A DNA stretch of 5,970 nt from Acholeplasmataceae bacterium (GTDB taxonomy: Bacteria > Bacillota_I > Bacilli_A > ML615J-28 > CAG-698). Of this stretch, positions 1 through 5,783 are shown piece by piece. The translations under genes and the position numbers were made by a program. How positions within the stretch are numbered: position 1 is the stretch's first letter; every line of letters starts with the position of its first letter. Location of the stretch: NCBI GenBank assembly GCA_012840905.1, contig DUVT01000290.1:1-5970 (forward strand), given 5' to 3'. The notes under the pieces were generated by a model. The model was not told the DNA's origin and made no database searches. It saw only the letters and a list, made by a program, of their open reading frames with translations.

Positions 1-39
1 AAATGCAACCAAAAAGCATTATAAAAATGTTTTTCTCTA

Positions 40-68
40 TTCACAATTATTTATAAATATGATATAAT
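40..68 (+). promoter_or_regulatory. Promoter of the rnf operon (extended -10)
   Basis: A TTCACA -35 box (40-45, five of six consensus bases) lies 17 nt before a perfect TATAAT -10 box (63-68). The -10 is preceded by TGA (60-62), giving an extended -10. This is a textbook housekeeping sigma-A promoter. Transcription would start near 75, leaving a leader of only about 34 nt before rnfC. That is too short for a riboswitch, so no FMN or other RNA control is evident. No operator palindrome was seen. The call rests on sequence match only. Confidence 0.8.
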
Positions 69-94
69 TATTATGGTTTGCTAGAAAATAAACA

Positions 95-102
95 AAAGGA
101 GG
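95..102 (+). promoter_or_regulatory. Ribosome binding site of rnfC
   Basis: AAAGGAGG, a near-perfect anti-16S match, ends 6 nt before the GTG at 109. It decides the start of rnfC: the ideal spacing selects a GTG codon, and no ATG lies at a suitable distance. Confidence 0.85.
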
Positions 103-108
103 TATATA

Positions 109-1410
109 GTGTTTTTTATTAAGAGCTTAGGTACTCACATTTCTGAGCATAAGGGTCATAAAGAAATGTCTCTTGCCAATCCAATGGTAGAATTTCTAGA
201 TCCTGAGTATGTTTACATACCTTTAGTTGATCAAAACACTCCTTGCGAAGCGGTTGTACAAGTGGGTGAGCAAGTTAAAGTCGGACAAATAATTGCTCAC
301 AAAAAAAGTAGATTTCCACTTCCTATACACGCCTCAATTAGTGGTGAAATTGTTTCTATAGATAAGAAGATGTGGCATTCAAGCGGTAAGATGGTGCCAA
401 CAATTCAGATCAAGAACGATTTTAAAGAAACTAAAGTTGATACTATTAAAGAAGTTGATGTATCTTCAATAACAAAAGAAGAGATCATCGAAAAGGCTAA
501 AGAAAATGGGATTGTAGGATTAGGGGGTAGCGGATTCCCTGCATATGTAAAATATAAAGTAAGTGATCCAATTGATGTTGTTATAATCAATGCAGTTGAA
601 TGTGAACCTTATATCACAATCGACTATAAATTATTACAAGATCGCTTTGATGAAGTGCTTCGAGGCTTAAAATATATCATGAAAGCTGTCGATGCAAAAC
701 GCGGGGTTATTGCGATTAAAAAAGATAAAAAAGAATTAATCGAAAAAATGAACCTATCTATAAACAATGAACCTAACATCAGCGTATTCACTGTTAAAGA
801 TGAATATCCAGCTGGTTGGGAAAAATATATAGTTCAAAGGGTTACAAACAAAAATTATCGTACCCTTCCAAGTGAAGCAGGAGCTGTAGTTAATAATGCG
901 GGAACTGCTGCTGCATTAGCTGCTGCTATTGAAAGAAATCAACCTTTAGTTGAGAAAATGGTAACTATTACTGGTGAAGGTGTTAAAACACCTTGTAATG
1001 TATACGTTAAAGTTGGAACTGCTATAAATGATATATTAGATAAAATTGGTGGTTATGCACCAAATCTTGGTGATGCATACTTTATCGCTGGTGGACCAAT
1101 GACTGGTAAGAGCATTATGTTCGATTCATTAGTTGTACATCGTGCATTATCAAGTGTCATTGTAATGCCAAAAGAAGTACGTGAAGTTAATCCAGAATGT
1201 ATGGGTTGTGGAAAGTGTTCTGAGGTATGTCCTGTATTTTTATCACCAATTGTTATTAAGGAAACACTTGAAAATGACAGTGTTAATGAATTAAGAACTC
1301 TAAGACCTGACCTATGTATGGAATGTGGCCTATGTTCTTACATTTGTCCTTCTAGAATTGAATTAACTGATGCAGTTACTAAAGCAAAACAAAAGGTAAT
1401 GGTGAAATAA
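109..1410 (+). CDS. rnfC: Rnf complex subunit RnfC (NAD(H)/FMN/4Fe-4S electron-transfer subunit)
   Basis: Peripheral cytoplasmic subunit of the Rnf complex. It exchanges electrons with NAD(H) through FMN and two 4Fe-4S clusters. At 433 aa it has the usual length. Visible parts in order: an N-terminal barrel-sandwich (lipoyl-like) region at about 48-84; the glycine-rich nucleotide/FMN motif GLGGSGFPAYVK (137-148), as in NuoF-type proteins; the family motif VECEPYIT (163-170); a conserved YPAGWEK segment (233-239); an SLBB-like segment around 293-315; then two C-x2-C-x2-C-x3-CP motifs (Cys364/367/370/374 and Cys403/406/409/413) that bind the two clusters. The start is GTG, fixed by the ribosome binding site at 95-102. 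It is the first gene of the operon, and rnfD follows 1 nt after the TAA stop. No key residue appears missing. Codons in the first 700 nt are somewhat richer in G/C-ending forms than in rnfD. The identification is secure from motifs and operon context. Confidence 0.97.
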   Translation: MFFIKSLGTHISEHKGHKEMSLANPMVEFLDPEYVYIPLVDQNTPCEAVVQVGEQVKVGQIIAHKKSRFPLPIHASISGEIVSIDKKMWHSSGKMVPTIQIKNDFKETKVDTIKEVDVSSITKEEIIEKAKENGIVGLGGSGFPAYVKYKVSDPIDVVIINAVECEPYITIDYKLLQDRFDEVLRGLKYIMKAVDAKRGVIAIKKDKKELIEKMNLSINNEPNISVFTVKDEYPAGWEKYIVQRVTNKNYRTLPSEAGAVVNNAGTAAALAAAIERNQPLVEKMVTITGEGVKTPCNVYVKVGTAINDILDKIGGYAPNLGDAYFIAGGPMTGKSIMFDSLVVHRALSSVIVMPKEVREVNPECMGCGKCSEVCPVFLSPIVIKETLENDSVNELRTLRPDLCMECGLCSYICPSRIELTDAVTKAKQKVMVK

Positions 1411-1411
1411 A

Positions 1412-3619
1412 ATGAACGGAAAAAGATTTAGTTTAGGAAAAGCGCCCTTTTTACGTAAAGCTGACTTAACAAGAGAAAATACATCTGGCTTTATGCTTGA
1501 TTTCATGATCGCACTTGCACCATTAATTATATTTGGCTGGGTAAAAAACGGATTACTTCCTTTTATTGATAATAATACAAATTTTTGGGGAATGATTTAT
1601 CCTCTGATTTTACCTCTAGCAGGTGGAGCATTTTCATTTATACTAGAATTTTTATGGTATAAATTTATTGTCACAAATAAACCTATCAATGATAGATTAA
1701 GAACAACTTATGCACCAATCCCTGGTTTATTACTAGGTATGATTGTTTCTGTTTCTACACCACTATGGGTGTTATTAATCGGAACAATCTTTGCAACAGT
1801 AATTGCAAAACTATTATTTGGTGGATTTGGTCATAACATCTTTAATCCTGCTTTAGTTGGTTTCTTATTTTTAACAACCTACTCTTATTCAGGCTTAATG
1901 AGTGGAACAACACCATTTGGCTCAGCAGGTTATTTAAACCCAACAGAAGCAGCAACTATTGTTAGTGGAGCTACACCAATGGGTGTATTTAATTCAGATC
2001 CATTTACAGGTGTTTCTCAATTAATCGAAGAATATGGCTTACTAAACATGTTCTTAGGATTTACACCAGGTGCTGTAGCTGAAACAAGCGCATTATTATG
2101 TTTAGTAGCATTAATATACTTATTAGTTAGAAAAGTTATTAACTGGCGTATTCCAGTAATTTATATTGGTACAGTATTTGTATTAACTTATATTATCGGT
2201 GCATTTAATGGCTATGCAGGCACATTAGATTATGCATTATTTGGTATCTTCAACGGTGCTTTAATGTTTGGTGCTGTATTCATGGCAACTGAACCTGTTA
2301 CAAGCCCAAGAAATCCAAACGGTAAAGTTATCTATGCATTAGGTCTTGGTGTAATAACTGTAGTATTTAGATTTGCATCAAGAATTCCTGAAGGTGTGGC
2401 TATTTCAATTCTTACAATGAATATGCTAACTGCTATAATTGAAAGATTTGCAACAAAATTACGCGTTGAACCTAATAAACGTAAAGTTGTATTACAATAC
2501 TCTTTAGTTGGTTTATTACTTCTAGGTATTGCAAGTTTCCCAGTTGTAAGCAGTATTCCTGAAAAGGTTGAAGCACCTGCATATGAATTTGAATATTTAT
2601 CAAACGAACAAGACTATACTACATTTAATTTCTTATATCATATTAATGATGGTGAAGCTGAATTTGTAGTTACAACAGATCAATCACATAATATCTTAGA
2701 AATCAGCAATAGCGATTATGACAATGATGATGCAAAATCATTAATAGAAGAAATAATTTCTTCAAACAAAATTAATAATTTTGTAATTAGTGCTAGCGAA
2801 ACTGTTGATTCATTAGTTGTAGTTGTAAACACTCGTGGATTTGGTGGAAATATTACAAGTACAATCAGCTATGATAATGACTTTATAATTACTGACTTCA
2901 GTGTTGAATATAACGAAACTTATCATATGGGTGAATGGCAAGAAGCAAATGGTCATCCAAGAGATGTATTACCAGCTGAAATTATTGCTAACCAAGATGA
3001 TTTAGATTCAGTTAATGTAATTGCAGGAGCAACTGTAACATCAAATGCTATTATTAGAGCAGTTGGAGTTGCAAATGGCTATGTTGATTACTTAGAATCA
3101 ATTGAAGAGTTAACTCTTGTTAGTAAAACACAAGATTTTGAAACATTAGATTTTGTATATATCTTCAGAAATGCAGATGGTAAATTTGTTGTTAATGTTA
3201 ACTTAGATGGTGAAATCACATCTACAATTGATGAAACTATCAAAACTGATGTAGAAGCAGTAGTAGAAGCTAACAAGTTTACTGATTACATCGAAAGTGC
3301 AACTGAAGACACACTTGTAATTAAAACAAAAGCATATGGAAATAATCCAGCAATTACAAGTACGATTAAATTTGATGGTGAATTTAAGATTGTAGAATAT
3401 ACAGTGGTTTATAATGAATCTTATGATAGTGAATATAATAATTGGGATGCAGCAGATGGACATCCAAAAGATGTAATCCCAAGTCAAGTAATTGAAAATC
3501 AAGATGACTTAGATGAAGTAGAACTTGTTTCTGGTGCAACAGTTACTTCAAGATCAATCTTAAGAGCAGCTCAAATTGCTTTAGATTATTTAAAACATTT
3601 GGAGGCTTTAAATGAATAA
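1412..3619 (+). CDS. rnfD: RnfD fused to a C-terminal transmembrane helix and two tandem RnfG/FMN_bind-like domains
   Basis: Integral membrane subunit of Rnf, normally about 310-350 aa with one covalently bound FMN; here 735 aa. Residues 1 to about 350 are an ordinary RnfD core: hydrophobic helices at roughly 26-44, 61-83, 104-135, 208-240, 247-265, 275-292, 306-320 and 328-345, with the flavin attachment motif SGATP (185-189, Thr188). The family's usual end (MNMLTAIIERF, 336-346) is followed by an unusual extension. An added helix (about 361-380) resembles the RnfG membrane anchor. Two repeated domains follow (about 397-563 and 571-733), each with an RnfG-like RGF/AYG segment (475-477, 641-643), a YNET/YNES segment (500-503, 667-670) and a terminal GAT-VTS motif (Thr541, Thr710). 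By analogy with RnfG these domains should lie outside the membrane and may carry FMN. The reading frame is continuous, with no sign of frameshift. The ribosome binding site GGTGA (1401-1405) is 6 nt before ATG. The core call is very secure; FMN occupancy of the extra domains is inference. Confidence 0.95.
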   Translation: MNGKRFSLGKAPFLRKADLTRENTSGFMLDFMIALAPLIIFGWVKNGLLPFIDNNTNFWGMIYPLILPLAGGAFSFILEFLWYKFIVTNKPINDRLRTTYAPIPGLLLGMIVSVSTPLWVLLIGTIFATVIAKLLFGGFGHNIFNPALVGFLFLTTYSYSGLMSGTTPFGSAGYLNPTEAATIVSGATPMGVFNSDPFTGVSQLIEEYGLLNMFLGFTPGAVAETSALLCLVALIYLLVRKVINWRIPVIYIGTVFVLTYIIGAFNGYAGTLDYALFGIFNGALMFGAVFMATEPVTSPRNPNGKVIYALGLGVITVVFRFASRIPEGVAISILTMNMLTAIIERFATKLRVEPNKRKVVLQYSLVGLLLLGIASFPVVSSIPEKVEAPAYEFEYLSNEQDYTTFNFLYHINDGEAEFVVTTDQSHNILEISNSDYDNDDAKSLIEEIISSNKINNFVISASETVDSLVVVVNTRGFGGNITSTISYDNDFIITDFSVEYNETYHMGEWQEANGHPRDVLPAEIIANQDDLDSVNVIAGATVTSNAIIRAVGVANGYVDYLESIEELTLVSKTQDFETLDFVYIFRNADGKFVVNVNLDGEITSTIDETIKTDVEAVVEANKFTDYIESATEDTLVIKTKAYGNNPAITSTIKFDGEFKIVEYTVVYNESYDSEYNNWDAADGHPKDVIPSQVIENQDDLDEVELVSGATVTSRSILRAAQIALDYLKHLEALNE
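2600..3610 (+). repeat. Tandem protein-level repeat: two diverged FMN_bind-like domains inside rnfD
   Basis: Unit 1 (2600-3100, residues 397-563) and unit 2 (3122-3610, residues 571-733) align over their whole length with an offset of 169-174 residues. The best-matching part is the C-terminal half: NETY/NESY, then GHPRDVLP against GHPKDVIP (514-521 and 683-690), NQDDLD (527-532 and 697-702), and AGATVTS against SGATVTS (538-544 and 707-713). The nucleotide sequences have diverged, with different synonymous codons throughout, so this is an old duplication and not a recent one or an assembly artefact. Both units share hallmarks with the stand-alone RnfG encoded just downstream. Confidence 0.85.
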
Positions 3620-4163
3620 AAAAGTACTTAAATATTCGTTGTTCTTATTAGCCTTAGGACTAATATCAGGTTTCTTACTTGGTTTAGTTAATAGTTTCAC
3701 TGCACCAGTTATTGAAAATAGAGCTAAAGAAGCAGCAGCTGCAGCTTTAAGAGAACATTATGAGTATGCAGATTATAGTCCAAGTATGATTGAAGAGTAT
3801 CCAGATGTTAACCCAACTATTACAGATATTTTCTATACTTTTGGTGAAGATGGTAAATTAACATCTGTGATTTACAAAACTCAAGCAAGAGGATTCCAAA
3901 GTGAAGTTCTTGCTTATGTAGAAATTAAAGAAGATGGAACATTTGGTAAAACAGTTGTACTTGAACATCGTGAAACTGCTGGAATTGGTGATGCTATTGA
4001 AGATCATGATTTTGGTGTTGCTGATTCAAGCGTAAATAGTTATAAACCAGTTATCAGCTCTGGTGCTACATTTAGTTCTAATGCTGTTATTGAGGGTATT
4101 AATGCAGCTGCAGAACACTTCAAAACAATACAAAGTGAACTTGGAGGGATAACTAATGACTAA
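3612..4163 (+). CDS. rnfG: Rnf complex subunit RnfG (covalent FMN-binding subunit)
   Basis: Membrane-anchored extracytosolic subunit that carries one FMN, normally attached to a Thr by the flavin transferase ApbE, and passes electrons between the RnfA/E centre and RnfD. At 183 aa it is slightly short but complete. One N-terminal helix (about 7-27) anchors a soluble FMN_bind domain with ARGF (92-95), the conserved HRETAGIGD segment (119-127) and the flavinylation motif SGATFSS (150-156, acceptor Thr153). The position six residues before the Thr, usually Asp in the ApbE target motif, is Val147. The gene begins inside the end of rnfD with an 8-nt overlap; its ribosome binding site GGAGG (3601-3605) is within rnfD, which suggests translational coupling. 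It overlaps rnfE by 8 nt in the same way. No apbE gene is in this window, so the transferase must be encoded elsewhere. Confidence 0.95.
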   Translation: MNKKVLKYSLFLLALGLISGFLLGLVNSFTAPVIENRAKEAAAAALREHYEYADYSPSMIEEYPDVNPTITDIFYTFGEDGKLTSVIYKTQARGFQSEVLAYVEIKEDGTFGKTVVLEHRETAGIGDAIEDHDFGVADSSVNSYKPVISSGATFSSNAVIEGINAAAEHFKTIQSELGGITND

Positions 4164-4770
4164 AAAACAAAACTTATTAAAAGGTATGTGGGCTGAAAAC
4201 CCAGTATTAGTATCCCTATTAGGTTTATGTTCAGTTTTAGCTGTTACAAATAAAGTAGAAAACGCAATTGGATTAGGACTTGGATTTACGTTTGTATTAA
4301 TTTTATCTAACGTAATCATTTCCTTAATTAGAAAAATAGTTCCTGATGAAATTAGAATTCCAGTATATATTGTTGTAGTTGCGACATTAGTTACATTAGT
4401 AGAAATGTTAATGGAAGCTTTTGTTCCAGCATTATACAGCAGTCTAGGAATTTGGATTTCTCTAATTGTTGTTAACTGTATTATTCTAGGTAGAGCAGAA
4501 GCATTTGCATCTAAAAATAATGTAGTTGATTCACTATTAGATGCAGTTGGTATGTCTGTAGGTTATACAGGAGTATTAATTGTTATCTCACTAATTAGAG
4601 AATTCTTAGGAACTGGAACAATCACAATTTGGGGTGAATTACAATTAAAGATTGCTGAAGGTAAATTCTTCACTGATTTCTTTGTTAATCCTCCATCAGC
4701 ATTCATTATTTTAGGTTTATTAATTGGAACTGCAACCTTAATCAATAGTAAAAGGAAAGAGGTGAAGTAA
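4156..4770 (+). CDS. rnfE: Rnf complex subunit RnfE (membrane subunit, half of the intramembrane [2Fe-2S] site)
   Basis: Polytopic membrane protein of the RnfA/RnfE/NqrD/NqrE family, 204 aa, the usual length. It pairs with RnfA; two conserved Cys from each subunit bind one [2Fe-2S] cluster in the middle of the membrane, which carries electrons across and is tied to ion transport. The two expected cysteines are present: Cys25 in LLGLCSVLAVT (21-31) and Cys108 in VNCIILGRAEAFA (106-118). The GRAEAFA motif and an EIRIPVY segment (65-71) identify it as RnfE and not RnfA. Ser26 replaces the Pro usual after the first Cys, a minor variation. Hydrophobic helices are at about 16-30, 38-58, 68-90, 97-112, 131-150 and 181-196. 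The ribosome binding site GGAGGG (4143-4148) lies in the end of rnfG, and the ATG overlaps rnfG by 8 nt. Confidence 0.96.
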   Translation: MTKKQNLLKGMWAENPVLVSLLGLCSVLAVTNKVENAIGLGLGFTFVLILSNVIISLIRKIVPDEIRIPVYIVVVATLVTLVEMLMEAFVPALYSSLGIWISLIVVNCIILGRAEAFASKNNVVDSLLDAVGMSVGYTGVLIVISLIREFLGTGTITIWGELQLKIAEGKFFTDFFVNPPSAFIILGLLIGTATLINSKRKEVK

Positions 4771-4772
4771 TA

Positions 4773-5348
4773 ATGGATATTATCTCGTTAGCAATTTCCG
4801 CTATCTTAATTGAAAACGTAGTGCTTTATCGCTTCCTTGGTATTTGCCCATTACTTGGTGTATCTGAGAAGCGAGAATCAGCTGTCGGTATGGGTGCTGC
4901 AGTAGTATTTGTTATTACTTTATCAAGTTCTGTTGCATGGCTCTTATATACATATGTTTTAAAACCATTTAATATGGTTTACATGCAAACTATTATTTTC
5001 ATCCTAGTTATCGCAGGTTTAGTTCAAATTATTGAAATGTTTATTAAGAAAGTATCTCCTGGACTATATAAAGTTCTTGGAATTTACTTACCATTAATTA
5101 CAACAAACTGTGCTGTGCTAGGTCTTGCAAATATGGTTGCAAATCCAAAATATACATATATCCAAGCATTAGTCTTTGCATTTGCATCAAGCTTAGGTTT
5201 CTTACTTGTAATTTACTTATTCTCAACTATAAGAATAAGAATTGCAAAAGCTGATGTTCCTAAAGCATTTAAAGGAGTACCTATTGCTTTAATTACTGCG
5301 GGGATTCTTGCGATGATATTCTCAAGATTTGGAGCGTTGAACATATGA
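4773..5348 (+). CDS. rnfA: Rnf complex subunit RnfA (membrane subunit, half of the intramembrane [2Fe-2S] site)
   Basis: Polytopic membrane protein, 191 aa, full length for the family and homologous to RnfE, with which it forms an inverted-topology pair in the core of the complex. The signature ENVVLYRFLGICPLLGVS (14-31) contains Cys25, and TTNCAVLGLAN (110-120) contains Cys113; these complete the four-cysteine intramembrane [2Fe-2S] site with RnfE. About six hydrophobic helices are visible. The ribosome binding site AAAGAGGTGA (4756-4765) is 7 nt before ATG, within the end of rnfE; the intergenic gap is 2 nt. The gene ends in TGA, sharing ATGA with the rnfB start. If TGA were read as Trp, only two residues would be added before the next stop. 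Nothing in it appears altered. Confidence 0.97.
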   Translation: MDIISLAISAILIENVVLYRFLGICPLLGVSEKRESAVGMGAAVVFVITLSSSVAWLLYTYVLKPFNMVYMQTIIFILVIAGLVQIIEMFIKKVSPGLYKVLGIYLPLITTNCAVLGLANMVANPKYTYIQALVFAFASSLGFLLVIYLFSTIRIRIAKADVPKAFKGVPIALITAGILAMIFSRFGALNI

Positions 5349-5665
5349 TTTTAAGTGTGTTTGATAGTTTATTATTACCTGCTATTGTTTTAGCAGCAAC
5401 TGGCGCTGTTTTCGGCTTATTGATTTCGCTTGCATCAATCGCATTTGCGGTGGAGATTGATGATCGAGTAGAATCTGTGCGCGAAATGTTACCGGGTTAC
5501 AACTGTGGTGCATGCGGGTACCCTGGTTGTGAAGGCTTTGCAAATGGTATCGTATTTGAAGGTGCGGAATTAACTCGTTGCAAGCCAGGCAAACAAGATA
5601 TGCGTGATAAAATTAAAGCATATCTAGAGGAGTATGATCGTAAACTTGCTGAAAATAACTCATAA
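5345..5665 (+). CDS. rnfB: Short RnfB: membrane anchor plus one four-cysteine 4Fe-4S domain, lacking the ferredoxin-type domains
   Basis: RnfB is normally the entry subunit for electrons from reduced ferredoxin. It has an N-terminal helix, a small Fe-S domain (C-x2-C-x4-C-x16-C) and then two or more 4Fe-4S ferredoxin modules: about 190 aa in E. coli RsxB, about 300 or more in clostridial forms. Here the protein is 106 aa. A helix at about 10-35 is followed by the Fe-S domain with Cys54, Cys57, Cys62 and Cys79 (NCGACGYPGC then TRCKPG), and then a charged helical tail (about 84-106) ending at TAA. No CxxCxxCxxxCP module follows, and the terminator begins at the stop codon, so the short form looks natural and not cut by the window edge or a visible frameshift. 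ATG overlaps the rnfA stop by 4 nt; GGAG (5331-5334) is the ribosome binding site. The family assignment is secure; how ferredoxin would dock is unknown. Confidence 0.93.
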   Translation: MILSVFDSLLLPAIVLAATGAVFGLLISLASIAFAVEIDDRVESVREMLPGYNCGACGYPGCEGFANGIVFEGAELTRCKPGKQDMRDKIKAYLEEYDRKLAENNS

Positions 5666-5711
5666 ATCCTGAAAATCTAGTAAACATTTACATTGTTGAT
5701 TTTCTAGGATT
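5665..5711 (+). terminator. Hairpin terminator of the rnf operon
   Basis: AATCCTGAAAATC (5665-5677) pairs with GATTTTCTAGGATT (5698-5711): 13 base pairs with one bulged T (5705). The 20-nt loop can form a smaller inner hairpin (GTAA 5680-5683 with TTAC 5688-5691). The stem begins at the last base of the rnfB stop and is followed by a T-rich but interrupted run (TTCGTTGTTT). The stem is AT-rich, so strength is uncertain, but position and pairing support termination of the operon here. Confidence 0.65.
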
Positions 5712-5714
5712 TCG

Positions 5715-5743
5715 TTGTTTATAGTAAGAATTTATGATATAAT
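5715..5743 (+). promoter_or_regulatory. Promoter of the downstream lipoprotein gene
   Basis: A perfect TATAAT -10 (5738-5743), preceded by TGA (5735-5737) as an extended -10, lies 17 nt after a weak -35 (TTGTTT, 5715-5720). The 13 bases TATGATATAATTA are the same as at the rnf promoter, and the distance from -10 to start codon is equal (41 nt from the last base of the -10 to the first base of the start codon). The -35 overlaps the tail of the terminator region. The gene can therefore be expressed separately from the operon. Confidence 0.7.
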
Positions 5744-5765
5744 TAACATGTCTTAATCAAATAAC

Positions 5766-5772
5766 AAGGAGG
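5766..5772 (+). promoter_or_regulatory. Ribosome binding site of the lipoprotein gene
   Basis: AAGGAGG is a strong match but sits 11 nt before the ATG at 5784, a little farther than for the other genes here. It is still compatible with that start, which gives a perfect lipoprotein signal peptide. Confidence 0.7.
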
Positions 5773-5783
5773 AAAAAAGGCTA

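Noticed and set aside
2..36. Possible terminator of an upstream gene: AATGC (2-6) with GCATT (16-20), or AAAAA-CAT with ATGTTTTT (11-34), followed by a short T run.
   Set aside because: The stems are short, almost all A/T or bulged, and compete with each other. No upstream gene is visible to support it, so it is too weak to annotate.
69..108. Riboswitch (for example FMN-sensing) in the rnfC leader.
   Set aside because: The predicted leader is only about 34 nt, with no room for an aptamer and no conserved aptamer bases.
405..590. Minus-strand open frame inside rnfC.
   Set aside because: It lies wholly opposite a well-supported gene, has no convincing ribosome binding site or recognisable domain, and is a shadow of rnfC codon composition.
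3203..3502. Minus-strand open frame of 99 codons, rich in Cys, Ile and Phe, opposite the second added RnfD domain.
   Set aside because: Its composition is what AT-rich coding DNA gives when read on the other strand. The + strand frame is continuous, with clear repeat-level protein conservation, so this is not a gene.
4026..4319. Minus-strand open frame across the rnfG/rnfE junction.
   Set aside because: It overlaps two conserved genes and has no motif, signal or ribosome binding site.
109..5665. Na+-translocating NADH:quinone reductase (Nqr) operon.
   Set aside because: Nqr is homologous but has the order nqrABCDEF with an NqrF subunit. Here the C-D-G-E-A-B order, the 4Fe-4S motifs in RnfC and the presence of RnfB show that this is Rnf.
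5663..5665. RnfB stop as a frameshift or sequencing error hiding a longer protein.
   Set aside because: The sequence after the stop reads as a hairpin and promoter, and no cysteine-rich CxxCxxCxxxCP frame is visible between 5666 and 5783. A short natural RnfB is the better reading.
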